Origin: JACRBR01 sp964371355
GTDB lineage: Bacteria > Chloroflexota > Dehalococcoidia > DSTF01 > JACRBR01
Assembly: GCA_964371355.1 (NCBI GenBank)
Contig: CAYJMG010000001.1
Span: 124,001 to 188,000 of the forward strand
Reading direction: 5' to 3'
Length of the DNA stretch: 64,000 nt
This document shows positions 33,148 through 42,055 of the stretch, one piece after another (position 1 is the stretch's first letter; each line of letters opens with the position of its first letter). A program made the position numbers and the translations under genes. The notes under the pieces were generated by a model, which worked only from the letters and a program-made list of their open reading frames with translations, did no database searches and was not told the DNA's origin.

Positions 33148-34109
33148 GAGACGCGCCCCCACGCGAGCGCGGCCGAGCCGAGGACACCCGACCGATCGCG
33201 CATCCGCGAGACGACGATCGGCACCGGCTGGCCCGGTGGGTAGCGGAAGACGTGCGCGTTGACGTGGGCAATGAGGGCGGGCAAGAAGTGCCGTGCGCCG
33301 TGCGCGCCACCGCCGCTGAGGACGACAATCTCCGGCGCGTACGCATGGATCGCGGTCACCAGCAACCAGCCAAGGTGAGCGGTCCACACGTCCAGCTCGT
33401 CGCGACAGAGCCGGTCCCCGCGCGAGACGGCTTCGATCACCGCCTCGAAATCGACCGATGCCGGATCGCGGACGTAGCGCTCGCCGAGCAGCGAGGGGAT
33501 GCCGCGCTGCAAGCCGTCGCGCACCTGCATCGCCAGCGCGGTCGCCGAGCAGAGCATGTCGGCGGTGCCGCGGGCGCCCGTAATGCAGAGCCGCCCGCCA
33601 TCGGCCTGCAGGACGACGTGCCCGAGCTGGGTGCCGAACATGAGGTGCGGGTCGCGCAGGATGTGCCCATCGAGCAGGACGCCGGAGCCGATACCTGTCC
33701 CGATCGTCACGCAGAGCGCCCAGTCGTGCTTCTTCGCCAGCCCGTATCGATGCTCGGCAATGATGGCGGTGCGCCCGTCGTTCTCGGCGACGACGGGCAC
33801 GCCGAGCGCGGACGAGAGCCGCGGTACAAGCGCGAACCCCTCGACATCCTTGAGGCGCCCGGGGAGCAGGACGACGCCGCGCTCCGGATCGACCGCACCG
33901 GGCAGCGCGAGGCCCACGGCGGCCGCAGGCTCCCCGATCTCTCGCGCGATGCGATGCGCCTCGCGCACCAGCGCGCGTACGAGCGCCTCCGGCCCGAGGT
34001 GGCCGTTGGAGGGCACGACGCTGCTGGACAGCACGCGGCCGCCGCGCGTCACAGCGCCGCTTTTCAGTCGCGTGCCGCCGATATCGAATCCGATCACGTA
34101 CGCGGTCAT
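33144..34109 (-). CDS. ROK-family sugar kinase-like protein with degenerate zinc motif
   Basis: A 321-residue ROK protein. Phosphate loop FDIGGTRLKSG and catalytic D111 (VAENDGRTA) are kept, as is TIGTGIGSGVLLDG. The ROK zinc box normally reads GExGHxx..CxCGxxGCxE; here it is GTQLGHVV then CITGARGTAD, so His164 and Cys175 remain but the other two Cys and the substrate-binding Glu are lost. It may phosphorylate an unusual sugar acid such as a 2-keto-3-deoxyaldonate, or have become regulatory. Overlaps its upstream neighbour by ATGA. Confidence 0.8.
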   Translation of the reverse strand: MTAYVIGFDIGGTRLKSGAVTRGGRVLSSSVVPSNGHLGPEALVRALVREAHRIAREIGEPAAAVGLALPGAVDPERGVVLLPGRLKDVEGFALVPRLSSALGVPVVAENDGRTAIIAEHRYGLAKKHDWALCVTIGTGIGSGVLLDGHILRDPHLMFGTQLGHVVLQADGGRLCITGARGTADMLCSATALAMQVRDGLQRGIPSLLGERYVRDPASVDFEAVIEAVSRGDRLCRDELDVWTAHLGWLLVTAIHAYAPEIVVLSGGGAHGARHFLPALIAHVNAHVFRYPPGQPVPIVVSRMRDRSGVLGSAALAWGRVS

Positions 34110-35419
34110 GGCAGCTCGACGATAGCGCCGCCGCGCGTCAGGTGCTCACGCAGCTCGGTGCTGCGGACGGCGGAGATCTCGGTGCGACGCGTGGCGGCGA
34201 GCGCGGCAGCCGTGCCGGCGGCCTGGCCCATCGCCATGCACTGCGCCATCGACCGGACGCTGGCGTGCGCATCGTGCGTCGCGGAGAAGCAGCGGCCGGC
34301 AACCAGCATATTCTCGACACCCTGCGGGATCAGCGTGCGCAACGGGATGCCGACGCAGCGTCCTTCCGGCAAATACTGCCACGTCGTCCCTTCACCCTCA
34401 GCATGGTCCTCGATGGGCGCCCCGCACAGTCCGATCTGGTCGTCGAACTGGCGCGCGGAGAGCACATCGTCGCGGGTCAGCCGGTACTCGCCGTGGACGC
34501 GCCGACTCTCTCGCACGCCGATCTGCACGCTGAGCGCGGCGAGGTGCGCCGATTCGTAGCCGGGAACACGGTCGCGTAGGAAGCGCACGTACTCGAGCGC
34601 CTGGCGCCGCCCTTCGATCTCCGCCGCTGTCAGAAACTCAGGATCCGTCGCGGTCACGACACCGCCGTCGTCGCGACCAGACGCCGGCACGCGTGTCATC
34701 ACCGTGGCCGTGACGCCGGGCACGGGCGTCGCATGGTCACTGCCTTCGCGGCGCGGCAGATCGTAGCCACCGTGCTCGGCCGCGTCCCGCATCGCAGCGT
34801 GCAACGCGTCCTTCGTCACGGTGCGTCGCCGGTCCAGATCGACGTTGCACATGCGGAATGTCGTCGTCATCGTCTGTGCCGCGGACTCATCTCCCGCCGA
34901 CTCGTACGGCACGCCCGCGTAGTGACAGACATCGGCGTCGCCCGACGCATCGACGATCACGCGCGCGCTGATACGGACGAGGCCGCGCTTTGTAGCGACG
35001 ATCAGATCCGTCACGCGATCACCCTCGCGGACGGCGTCCTGCACCCAGCAGTGCATGAGAATCCGCACGCCCGCCGCGAGCGCCAGCCGCTCCCACACGA
35101 CTTTCAGGTACTCGGCGTGATATGTAACGCCAGTGCCAGCGCCGTAGGTGTTCAGTCGCTCGAAACAGGCATCGTGCAGCTTCAGCTCCGCGACGACGTC
35201 ATCGGCGATGCCGCCAACGACCTTGATTGCGTGCTCGCCGGGTGTGTAGAAGCCGTAGAAGGTATCGAGCACCTGCGTGCTCGTTCCGCCGAGGAACCCG
35301 TAGCGCTCAACCAACAACGTCCGCGCGCCCGACCGCGCCGCGGCGATCGCGGCCGTCGCGCCGGCTGATCCGGAGCCGACCACCACGACGTCCGCCTCGG
35401 CAAAGCCCTCAATCGCCAT
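34106..35419 (-). CDS. FAD-dependent oxidoreductase
   Basis: A 437-residue flavoprotein of the FAD_oxidored (PF12831-like) group. N-terminal ADVVVVGSGSAGATAAIAAARSG is the dinucleotide-binding motif and LLVERYGFLGGTST the family follow-up; RVIVDASGDADVCHYAGVP and the C-terminal GVENMLVAGRCFSATHDAHASVRSMAQCMAMGQAAG complete the flavin site. Members commonly occur in carbohydrate-degradation operons and probably oxidise a sugar or sugar alcohol; electron acceptor unknown. Start overlaps the stop of the SDR gene (TGATG). Confidence 0.85.
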   Translation of the reverse strand: MAIEGFAEADVVVVGSGSAGATAAIAAARSGARTLLVERYGFLGGTSTQVLDTFYGFYTPGEHAIKVVGGIADDVVAELKLHDACFERLNTYGAGTGVTYHAEYLKVVWERLALAAGVRILMHCWVQDAVREGDRVTDLIVATKRGLVRISARVIVDASGDADVCHYAGVPYESAGDESAAQTMTTTFRMCNVDLDRRRTVTKDALHAAMRDAAEHGGYDLPRREGSDHATPVPGVTATVMTRVPASGRDDGGVVTATDPEFLTAAEIEGRRQALEYVRFLRDRVPGYESAHLAALSVQIGVRESRRVHGEYRLTRDDVLSARQFDDQIGLCGAPIEDHAEGEGTTWQYLPEGRCVGIPLRTLIPQGVENMLVAGRCFSATHDAHASVRSMAQCMAMGQAAGTAAALAATRRTEISAVRSTELREHLTRGGAIVELP

Positions 35420-36201
35420 CAGCTCACGCTCCAGCCGCCATCGACGGGCAGCGTCACACCGGTGATCATCATCGATGCGTCGCTCAGAAGGAAGATGGCC
35501 GAGTGCGCGACATCGTCCGGTGACAGCATCCCCTCGCTCAGCGGCTGCTTGTCGCGGATGGCCCCGAGGATCGCCGGATTCGACTGTGCCCGCGCACTCA
35601 TCGGCGTACGCACCAGGCCGGGTGCGAGCGTGTTGACGCGGATCTTATGCGGGGCGTAGTACGCCGCCATCGAGCGGCTCATCGCGATGATCGCGCCCTT
35701 GCTGGCGGCGTACGCGTGCGTCGCGAAGTGCCGCGGTTCAGGCGAGAGTGCGAGCACGCTGGCCATGTTGAGGATCGCGCCGCGTGAACCACACTCTCGC
35801 GGCTTCTGCGCCAGCATCTGCTGGAGCACCGAGCGGCACACGAGGAACGTACTGCGAGCGTTGTTGTCAACCGTGGCATCCCACCCCAGATCGCTGCACT
35901 CGTGGGTGGGACCATCGCCGAACTCGCGACCGCTGATGCCGGCGACGTTGAAGACGCCGTCAATACGCCCGAAGCGCTCGACGCAACTGTGCACCGCTTC
36001 GATCGTCTGCTGACCCTGCGCGAGGTCGGCCACGCTGATGCCGATCTCGGCCGACGTGTTGCGGACATCTTCGGCGTGGGCCTCCGTGCGGCAGATGACG
36101 AAGACGGACGCACCTTCGGCCAGCGCCGCGGTGGCGGTGGCGGCGGCGATGCCGGTCGAACCGGTGATGAGGATGACGCTGCCCGCGAGTGCGCCGCTCA
36201 T
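35419..36201 (-). CDS. SDR-family oxidoreductase (sugar operon)
   Basis: A 260-residue short-chain dehydrogenase. Cofactor loop is ILITGSTGIAAATA, where the last Gly of the usual TGxxxGxG is Ala. Active-site Ser is in ILNMASV and the YxxxK is YAASK at about residue 165. The C-terminal VDGGW ending is typical. A likely role is oxidation of a sugar C1 or C3 alcohol before lactone hydrolysis. ATG 36201 overlaps the SIS gene stop; the open frame extends further upstream but only as a shadow. Confidence 0.85.
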   Translation of the reverse strand: MSGALAGSVILITGSTGIAAATATAALAEGASVFVICRTEAHAEDVRNTSAEIGISVADLAQGQQTIEAVHSCVERFGRIDGVFNVAGISGREFGDGPTHECSDLGWDATVDNNARSTFLVCRSVLQQMLAQKPRECGSRGAILNMASVLALSPEPRHFATHAYAASKGAIIAMSRSMAAYYAPHKIRVNTLAPGLVRTPMSARAQSNPAILGAIRDKQPLSEGMLSPDDVAHSAIFLLSDASMMITGVTLPVDGGWSVS

Positions 36202-36968
36202 TGATAGAGATGCGAGACGCTGTGCCGGTACGCTTCGTAGTAGCGTTCGATCTGGCGTTCCGCGTTCTCGCCTCCGATGTTCTGGTGCGCGGGGAATACG
36301 ACGGGCTCGTAGCCGCGCGCGAGCAGGCTTTCCGCCGTCGCGCATCGCAGCATGTTGATGATCGTGGCGCCGACGACGGTCGATACGGGACCCGTCGGCC
36401 ACGGCAGCCCTTCGAGCTGCACGACGCAGTCACCAGCCGGCGCGCAGTTATCGAGGACGATGTCGGCGACATCGATCAGGCGCTGCCCCGACGAGTGGGC
36501 CGGCTTCGACGCGCGGCAGTAGTCGACGGAGACAAGCGCGATCACCGGCATGCCGCGGCGCCGCGCCCCGAGCGCCATCTCGACGATCACGGGCCGTATG
36601 CCGCTGGTCGAGACCAGGATGAAGGCGTCGTCCGGGCCGAAGTGGAAGTTCCGCAGGATCTCTTCGGCGTAGCCTTCCATGCGCTCCAGGAAGAGCGCCG
36701 TGCGCAGCCCGTTCGCGCCGATGACGGAGACGTGGTTCGACAGCGCCGTCTCGACCAGCGCGAAGAAGCCAGGGAACGAGCCCTGCCGCGGGATCATCTC
36801 CTCGCAGAGGATCCGCGAGTGGCCCGAGCCGAAGAGAAACACGAGTCCGCCGCGCGAGATCCGGTCCGCGCAGAGTTCGGCCGCGGCTTCGATCTCGGCG
36901 GTCTGCGCCTCCACACCCCGCAGCCGTTCTGTGACGGCGCGAAAGTAATCCGTCGCGGCCATGCTCAT
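36198..36968 (-). CDS. SIS-domain phosphosugar-binding protein (UPF0309-like)
   Basis: A 256-residue protein with a SIS fold: GGLVFLFGSGHSRILCEEMI and DDAFILVSTSGIRPVIVEMALGARRRGMPVIALV are the two phosphosugar-binding loops. Length and the QNIGGENAERQIERYYEAY tail match the UPF0309 group found beside ROK and GntR genes, whose substrate is not established. ATG 36968 overlaps the GntR stop. Confidence 0.82.
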   Translation of the reverse strand: MSMAATDYFRAVTERLRGVEAQTAEIEAAAELCADRISRGGLVFLFGSGHSRILCEEMIPRQGSFPGFFALVETALSNHVSVIGANGLRTALFLERMEGYAEEILRNFHFGPDDAFILVSTSGIRPVIVEMALGARRRGMPVIALVSVDYCRASKPAHSSGQRLIDVADIVLDNCAPAGDCVVQLEGLPWPTGPVSTVVGATIINMLRCATAESLLARGYEPVVFPAHQNIGGENAERQIERYYEAYRHSVSHLYQ

Positions 36969-37684
36969 GTTCTTCGTACGACCTCCACACGATACTGATA
37001 GCGATCTGCCGGCGCGACGATCTCCGCGACCTCCATCGGGCGGCCGTCGGCCAGATACGACTGACGGCGCACAACCATGACGATGCCGGCGTACGCGAGT
37101 GCCTGCGTCTCGATCTCTGTCGCGATGCGCGCTTCGACCTCTTCGACAGCGCGATGCGGCCTGAGCCCGTAGCGCGCGCTGACCCACGTGTACAGCGACT
37201 CCCCCGCGAGGCCTTCGGAGAGCAGGCCCGGGACGACCGAGAGTGGCAGCTCGTTGCGCATCAAGCAAAACGGTTCGCCGTCGAGGGTGCGCAGCCGCTC
37301 GACCACAACGGTGCGTTCGCGGGCCTTGAGGGCCAGTGTGCGCGCGACCTCGCGGCTCGGGACGTGGGCGCTGATCCTGCGCCAGGCGGTGCTCGGCTGG
37401 CGGCCGAGCCGGGTCATCGAGTCGGTCCAGCTCGAGACCTCGCCGCGGTCGTCGCGGACGGATGGGCGGACGACGACGGTACCGCGCCCGCGCGTCGCCT
37501 CGACGAAGCCCAGTCGCGCCAGCTCGTCGACGGCGCGCCGGATCGTGATCAGGCTAGCGCCGAACTCCTCGGCGAGCGCTTTCTGCGTCGGCAGGAGGGT
37601 GCCAGGCCGCAGCCCGCGGAGGCGGAGCAGGAGCTGCTGTTGGACCTGGAAATACAACGGCACCGGGGCGTTCTGGTCCAGCAT
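36965..37684 (-). CDS. GntR/HutC-family (UTRA) transcriptional regulator
   Basis: A 239-residue repressor-type protein: winged helix at residues 8-72 (PLYFQVQQQLLLRLRG, then LPTQKALAEEFGASLITIRRAVDELARLGFVEATRGRGTVV) and a UTRA ligand domain from about 90. Such proteins sense a phosphosugar or amino sugar and control the neighbouring operon, here the six genes downstream and perhaps the divergent fucosidase. A -10-like TATAGG lies 10 bases before the ATG, so the mRNA may be nearly leaderless. Confidence 0.88.
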   Translation of the reverse strand: MLDQNAPVPLYFQVQQQLLLRLRGLRPGTLLPTQKALAEEFGASLITIRRAVDELARLGFVEATRGRGTVVVRPSVRDDRGEVSSWTDSMTRLGRQPSTAWRRISAHVPSREVARTLALKARERTVVVERLRTLDGEPFCLMRNELPLSVVPGLLSEGLAGESLYTWVSARYGLRPHRAVEEVEARIATEIETQALAYAGIVMVVRRQSYLADGRPMEVAEIVAPADRYQYRVEVVRRT

Positions 37685-37694
37685 TTCGCAAAGC

Positions 37695-37779
37695 CTATAT
37701 TCTTATGTGTTTTCGCGCAACGCCTCGAATCTCCCGGCCCGGCCAGCAGTCCACCGGTACGCGGCTGGTCCGGCGGTGG
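37695..37779. promoter_or_regulatory. Divergent promoter region between GntR regulator and fucosidase
   Basis: On the minus strand TTGCGC, a 15-bp gap and TATAGG (37700-37695) form a candidate promoter for the operon. An inverted pair CCACCG (37751-37756) / CGGTGG (37774-37779) is a candidate operator. The region is AT-rich only around 37690-37715. Evidence is limited to these words. Confidence 0.3.
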
Positions 37780-37878
37780 GAAGCTGTTGAGCGTGACATG
37801 GCAATCGCTGCTTCCGTGCGAGGGCGCAGCCGTCTGCGAAGCTGGAGCTAACCGCGGCCCCGGCGATACCATCGCCAG

Positions 37879-39363
37879 ATGGCGACTCACGTGCCGTACG
37901 ACGCCACCGCCGAATCACTGAGCAGGCATGCCGTGCCGGAGTGGTTCGCGGGCGCGAAGCTGGGACTCATGATCCATTGGGGACCGTACTCCGTGCCGGG
38001 CTGGGCGGAACGGTCCGGCAACATCCAGGATCTCTGGGCCAAGAATGGCCCCGCCTATCACTTCAAGCACAACCCGTACGCCGAGTGGTATCGGAACACG
38101 ATCCAGATCCCAGGTAGCACCGGTCAACGGCATCACATCGAAACGTACGGGCGCGACTTCCCGTACGAGAACTTCGAGTCGCAGTTCGCCGAAGGCAGCG
38201 CGAAGACTGACTTCTCGGCCTGGGCCGATCTCTTTGCCCAGGCCGGCGCCCGCTACGCCGTGCTCGCAGCCAAGCACATGGACGGCTACCTTCTCTGGCC
38301 CAGCCGTCATGCCAATCCTCACAGGCCGTCCTATCAGTCAAAGCGCGACCTCGTCGGCGACCTAACGCAGGCGGTCCGGGCGCGCGGGCTCAAGATGGGG
38401 CTCTACTACTGCGGTGGGTACGACAGCTTCTTCAACGCGACAGTCATCCACGATCTGCTGACCGCCGTCACCGCGATCCCGCAGAGCAGAGAGTACGCCC
38501 ACTACGTGACCGCACAGCTCACGGAGCTGATCGAGCGCTACCAGCCCTCGGTCCTCTGGAATGACATCGCCTACCCTGCGGGCGCCGACGCGAACGAGCT
38601 GATCGCCTTCTACTACAACACGGTGGCCGATGGCGTCGTCAATGACCGCTGGGCGAAGGGCCGACTTCCGCAAGGACGGATGGGGAAGACGCTCTTCGCG
38701 AGCCTCCTACGCACTGTCTCCGTACTCTGGCCGGTACTCCCGCGATCATGGCGCCGGATGCAGATGCTTCCGGCAGCGCATTCTGACTTCGTCACGCCGG
38801 AGTACGAGGTACGGCACGAGATTTCGGAGCGCAAGTGGGAGGCCGTCCGCGGCCTGGGACACTCCTTCGGCATCAACCACGCGGAACTCGAAGAGGACAT
38901 GCTCTCCAGTGGGGAGCTGGTGCGGTTGCTCGCGGACGTCGTAAGCAAGAACGGCAACCTCTTGCTTGGCATCGCGCCGGAGCCGGATGGCGCGTTCTCC
39001 GAACCGCAGACGCGGCGACTCGCGGAGCTGGGCGATTGGCTCGCGGTGAATGGAGAGGCAATCTATGACACGCGGCCGTGGGTGCGCGCGGAAGGAAGGA
39101 CGCTCGACGGTGTTCCCGTGCGCTTTACGTCCAACGACGACGCCGTCTTCGCACTCTTGCTGGGAACGCCCTCACAGGCGCGGGTTGTTATCGAAGGCCT
39201 CCATGGAGGCGAGCATACCCGGGTAAACCTCCTCGGGTGTGCCGAGCGACTGACCTGGGAGCCGAGTGAGCGTGGCATGGTCATCACGTTGCCCGGCTCG
39301 CTGGGGTCGTCTCCCGCCCATGCACTTAGAGTCAGTCCGGCCAGGTCTTCGGGGCCCGCCTGA
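37879..39363 (+). CDS. Alpha-L-fucosidase, GH29
   Basis: A 494-residue glycoside hydrolase of family 29 removing alpha-L-fucose. Landmarks are PEWFAGAKLGLMIHWGPYSVPGW near the N-terminus, AKHMDGYLLWPS at about 131-142, and the nucleophile D229 in SVLWNDIAYP. A beta-sandwich follows after about residue 390. There is no signal peptide, so the enzyme acts on imported oligosaccharides in the cytoplasm. It diverges from the GntR-led operon and suggests that L-fucose or a fucosylated compound feeds it. Confidence 0.92.
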   Translation: MATHVPYDATAESLSRHAVPEWFAGAKLGLMIHWGPYSVPGWAERSGNIQDLWAKNGPAYHFKHNPYAEWYRNTIQIPGSTGQRHHIETYGRDFPYENFESQFAEGSAKTDFSAWADLFAQAGARYAVLAAKHMDGYLLWPSRHANPHRPSYQSKRDLVGDLTQAVRARGLKMGLYYCGGYDSFFNATVIHDLLTAVTAIPQSREYAHYVTAQLTELIERYQPSVLWNDIAYPAGADANELIAFYYNTVADGVVNDRWAKGRLPQGRMGKTLFASLLRTVSVLWPVLPRSWRRMQMLPAAHSDFVTPEYEVRHEISERKWEAVRGLGHSFGINHAELEEDMLSSGELVRLLADVVSKNGNLLLGIAPEPDGAFSEPQTRRLAELGDWLAVNGEAIYDTRPWVRAEGRTLDGVPVRFTSNDDAVFALLLGTPSQARVVIEGLHGGEHTRVNLLGCAERLTWEPSERGMVITLPGSLGSSPAHALRVSPARSSGPA

Positions 39364-39509
39364 ACCTGAGCTGGATGAAGGCGCGCAGCATCCAGATCGG
39401 AGGCGCGGCGCCTCGCTCGGTTCAAGGTCGGACGAATCGCCGCGTGCGCCCAGGGGTAGCTCCGTCTACAGTTGTCCTCGCCAGCCGAACACTCGAAAGG
39501 ACTTCCGCC

Positions 39510-40028
39510 ATGTCCGCGAAGCGTGCCACCGGCCTGACGTTCATGGACCCGAGCCTCCTGCCGTGGGCGCTCGTCTCGGAGATCTACTGGATGAGCTACA
39601 AGCTGCTGGAGCGCCGCTTCTACTATCTGGGCGTCTCCGCGTCGCAAGCCCGGGTGATGGTGGTGCTCCACTACGCCGATCAGCCGGTGAAGCCGAGCGA
39701 CCTGGCGACGCTCCTCTTCCAGGAGACGCAGAGCATCACCGGCATACTGAACCGCATCGAGGCGCACGGCTGGATCGAACGCCGGCCAGATCCCGATGAC
39801 CGGCGCGCCGTCGGCCTGACGCTCACACCCGCGGGCCGCAAGATGACGGAACAGATCGTCGCCGTCAGCCAGGAGCTGTACGACGACCTGTTCGCCTCGG
39901 CGCTCACGAAGGCTGACCGGCGCGCACTGGAAGATGCGCTGCGCAAGATCCGGGCGCGCGGCTTCGTGATGCCGGAGACCGACTTCAAGCTGCGACGCGC
40001 CCAGCAGCATTCGATCTGGAGCGCCTGA
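39510..40028 (+). CDS. MarR-family transcriptional regulator
   Basis: A 172-residue winged-helix regulator. The recognition region is KPSDLATLLFQETQSITGILNRIEAHGWIERRPDPDDRRAVGLTLTPAGRK, where DDRRAxxLxLTxxG is the MarR wing. AAAGGA about 8 bases upstream supports ATG 39510. It probably senses a small hydrophobic or phenolic compound. Target genes are not apparent; the convergent gene encodes a nitronate monooxygenase-like enzyme. Confidence 0.88.
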   Translation: MSAKRATGLTFMDPSLLPWALVSEIYWMSYKLLERRFYYLGVSASQARVMVVLHYADQPVKPSDLATLLFQETQSITGILNRIEAHGWIERRPDPDDRRAVGLTLTPAGRKMTEQIVAVSQELYDDLFASALTKADRRALEDALRKIRARGFVMPETDFKLRRAQQHSIWSA

Positions 40029-40037
40029 CGGCCGGAT

Positions 40038-40074
40038 GGCAACGCCACACGATCGCACAATCGTGCCCGTTGCC
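40038..40074. terminator. Nested hairpin between convergent genes
   Basis: Outer arms GGCAACG / CGTTGCC and inner arms CACGAT / ATCGTG form one long stem with small bulges between the MarR and monooxygenase stops; it could end transcription in both directions, though there is no U tract. Confidence 0.55.
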
Positions 40075-40121
40075 CCGTGTTTGAGCCCCGGCTTGCCTTC
40101 GGCGGGCAGGTTTTGGCCTGG

Positions 40122-41582
40122 TTACCCGTAGACGGATCGCACGACGTCCTCTGCGCGATAGCCGCCGTCGGGAGCGGTGCTTATCTGACTGTAGAAGTCG
40201 ACGTTCTTGCCGAACGTCACGATCATCGGCTCGGGGCCAGTGCGGGTAACTCGCCCGAAGCCGGCGGCCGAAGCAAGGCCATTGCAGAGGCAGGCCACGC
40301 CAGCGGTCTTCTCCTGGCGCCCGCCTTTCCGGACGTAGGCACCCACGGGCCCGCCCGCGCAGCGAAATCCGATACGGGTCCCGTTTCCCCCGGGCGCCAC
40401 GTAGGCCTCCACGAGATGGCCGATATTGCAGATGCGCTTCCTCGACTGGTAGACCTCCGCATCCGAGAGCGTTCCCGCGAGCTGAACGACCTGGAACGGG
40501 AATCCTGTCGGCGATACAGTCGCGCTGGTCGTCACCTGCAGGGTTCCGGCGGCTATCTGGCTGCGCAACTCGCGTTTCACGCAGGCATCCATGCCTGACT
40601 CGTCGCAGAGGGCGAAGGCAGACCCGACCTGGATGCCGACCGCCCCGAGCGCCCTGGCTTCCGGGAGCCTGCACGCGTACGAACCGGCGAGCCAGAACGG
40701 CTTCCCGAGGCTCCGCATCCTGTCCAGGTCGGGCTGGTCGCGCTCGCCATACACGGGCTGACCGCGCTCGTCGACGTCTTTCCCGCGTGCGGGCGCATTA
40801 TGACCGCCGGCTGCCGGGCCTTCGATGATGAATCCATCGACGTCGACGGTGCTCGCGAGGCGCATGGCAAGCGCGTGATGAGAGATGATCGCCAGGAATC
40901 GGGGCTTCGTGAGCTGCCTGCCCGCCGGGATGAAGGGACGCGGATCGAGGGTCATCAGGTGCTTTTCGTTCGTGCCCGCAACATCCAGCTTGTAGGAGGC
41001 CGTCTGGCCCAGCGCGTAGCTCTGGAGCACCGCGGGGATCTGATTGGGGATGCCGGCGCCCACGAGCACATAGTCCACGCCGGCCAGCATGGCGCCGAGG
41101 ATGATCGGCAAGTGCATCAGTTGCAGCTTCTCGAGAATGTTGATGCCCACGGGCCCGGCGTGGCCGCTCTTCGCCAGGCTGACCTCGACAAAGGCGGCAG
41201 CGACGGTGAGACGCGTCAGGTGCGCCTTCATCGCCCTGGTCCCGGTGACGAGCACCTCGGGCTTGGGTGCGAACCGGCGGCGGCCTCCGTTCGGCCCCGC
41301 CAAGCTCGATCCGTAGATCGCGAGGAGCTCGCTGGCCAGTCCCTGGTCGTATCCGGCCAGGGCGCGGAGTGTATCGGGGTCGCCCTGCTGGAGGCGGTGG
41401 ACCATCACGTCCGAAAGCCCCGTGCCGGAAACTACGCCTAGTACGGGCCGGCCGAGCTTCTCGCCCGCGATCGCGACGGCCCGGGCCAGCCGCCAACTCG
41501 AAACACCTACCGCCATGCCGCCCTGGATCAGCTGGGGCGTCGGCGGCGCATGGGCGCAGTCGCTATCGGCGGGTTGTGTCAT
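40122..41582 (-). CDS. Nitronate monooxygenase-like FMN TIM-barrel protein
   Basis: A 486-residue protein of the 2-nitropropane dioxygenase/nitronate monooxygenase superfamily, long form. N-terminal IQGGMAVGVSSWRLARAVA is the flavin-barrel start; AGVDYVLVGAGIPNQIP, GFIIEGPAAGGHNAPARG and LGAVGIQVGSAFALCDESG are the phosphate- and FMN-binding loops. The C-terminus has Cys in RCAGGPVGAYV and in ACLCNGL, a pattern of the long subgroup. It may oxidise alkyl nitronates or act as an enoyl-type reductase; substrate unknown. ATG 41582 is chosen because the barrel begins shortly after. Confidence 0.8.
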   Translation of the reverse strand: MTQPADSDCAHAPPTPQLIQGGMAVGVSSWRLARAVAIAGEKLGRPVLGVVSGTGLSDVMVHRLQQGDPDTLRALAGYDQGLASELLAIYGSSLAGPNGGRRRFAPKPEVLVTGTRAMKAHLTRLTVAAAFVEVSLAKSGHAGPVGINILEKLQLMHLPIILGAMLAGVDYVLVGAGIPNQIPAVLQSYALGQTASYKLDVAGTNEKHLMTLDPRPFIPAGRQLTKPRFLAIISHHALAMRLASTVDVDGFIIEGPAAGGHNAPARGKDVDERGQPVYGERDQPDLDRMRSLGKPFWLAGSYACRLPEARALGAVGIQVGSAFALCDESGMDACVKRELRSQIAAGTLQVTTSATVSPTGFPFQVVQLAGTLSDAEVYQSRKRICNIGHLVEAYVAPGGNGTRIGFRCAGGPVGAYVRKGGRQEKTAGVACLCNGLASAAGFGRVTRTGPEPMIVTFGKNVDFYSQISTAPDGGYRAEDVVRSVYG

Positions 41583-41770
41583 GCAGCGTTGACCCTCGCT
41601 GTTGTATGCCTGTCCCGTCGAGGGTGCCTCGAACGCCGTGGAACCTGGAGCGATCAGGTGGGTGAGTATCACGCGATCCTCCCGTCCGACGCAACCACCT
41701 ATCGAGAGCTGCCTCCGCACGAGGTGCACGTGGGCAGTCCGAGCGCCAGACATGCAACTGCGCGACCGGA

Positions 41771-42055
41771 TCAGGCGGGCATCAAGAGGACAGCGTCGAG
41801 GTCGTGCGCGAGATGGGCCAGTTCCTCGGCGGGGTCGCCGGCCCGGACGACGAACATGGCGTCGAGACCCGCCTGGCGCAGCGTGCGAGTCGCGTCGGTG
41901 AGACAGTTCTCCATCCGGCCCGCGTCCGCGTGATAGCCGGGCGGCGTGACGTGGGCGAGGACGACCGAACAGCGGCCGGCGTCGGCGAAGCGCTGACATC
42001 GATCCAGGATCGCTCCAGTCTGGCCAGGATGCTCGACCGGGACGAGGACTCGCAT
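41771..42055 (-). CDS. Short universal stress protein-like protein
   Basis: A 94-residue product beginning MRVLVPVEHPGQTGAILDRCQRFAD and continuing with VVLAHVTPPG and DAMFVVRAGDPAEELAHLAHDLDAVLLMPA. This matches the first two thirds of a UspA fold, but the family normally continues with GxxGRSGLxR, the ATP-binding loop, to about 140 residues. Here a stop follows the penultimate strand, so it is either a truncated gene or a minimal Usp unable to bind ATP in the usual way. Confidence 0.55.
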   Translation of the reverse strand: MRVLVPVEHPGQTGAILDRCQRFADAGRCSVVLAHVTPPGYHADAGRMENCLTDATRTLRQAGLDAMFVVRAGDPAEELAHLAHDLDAVLLMPA

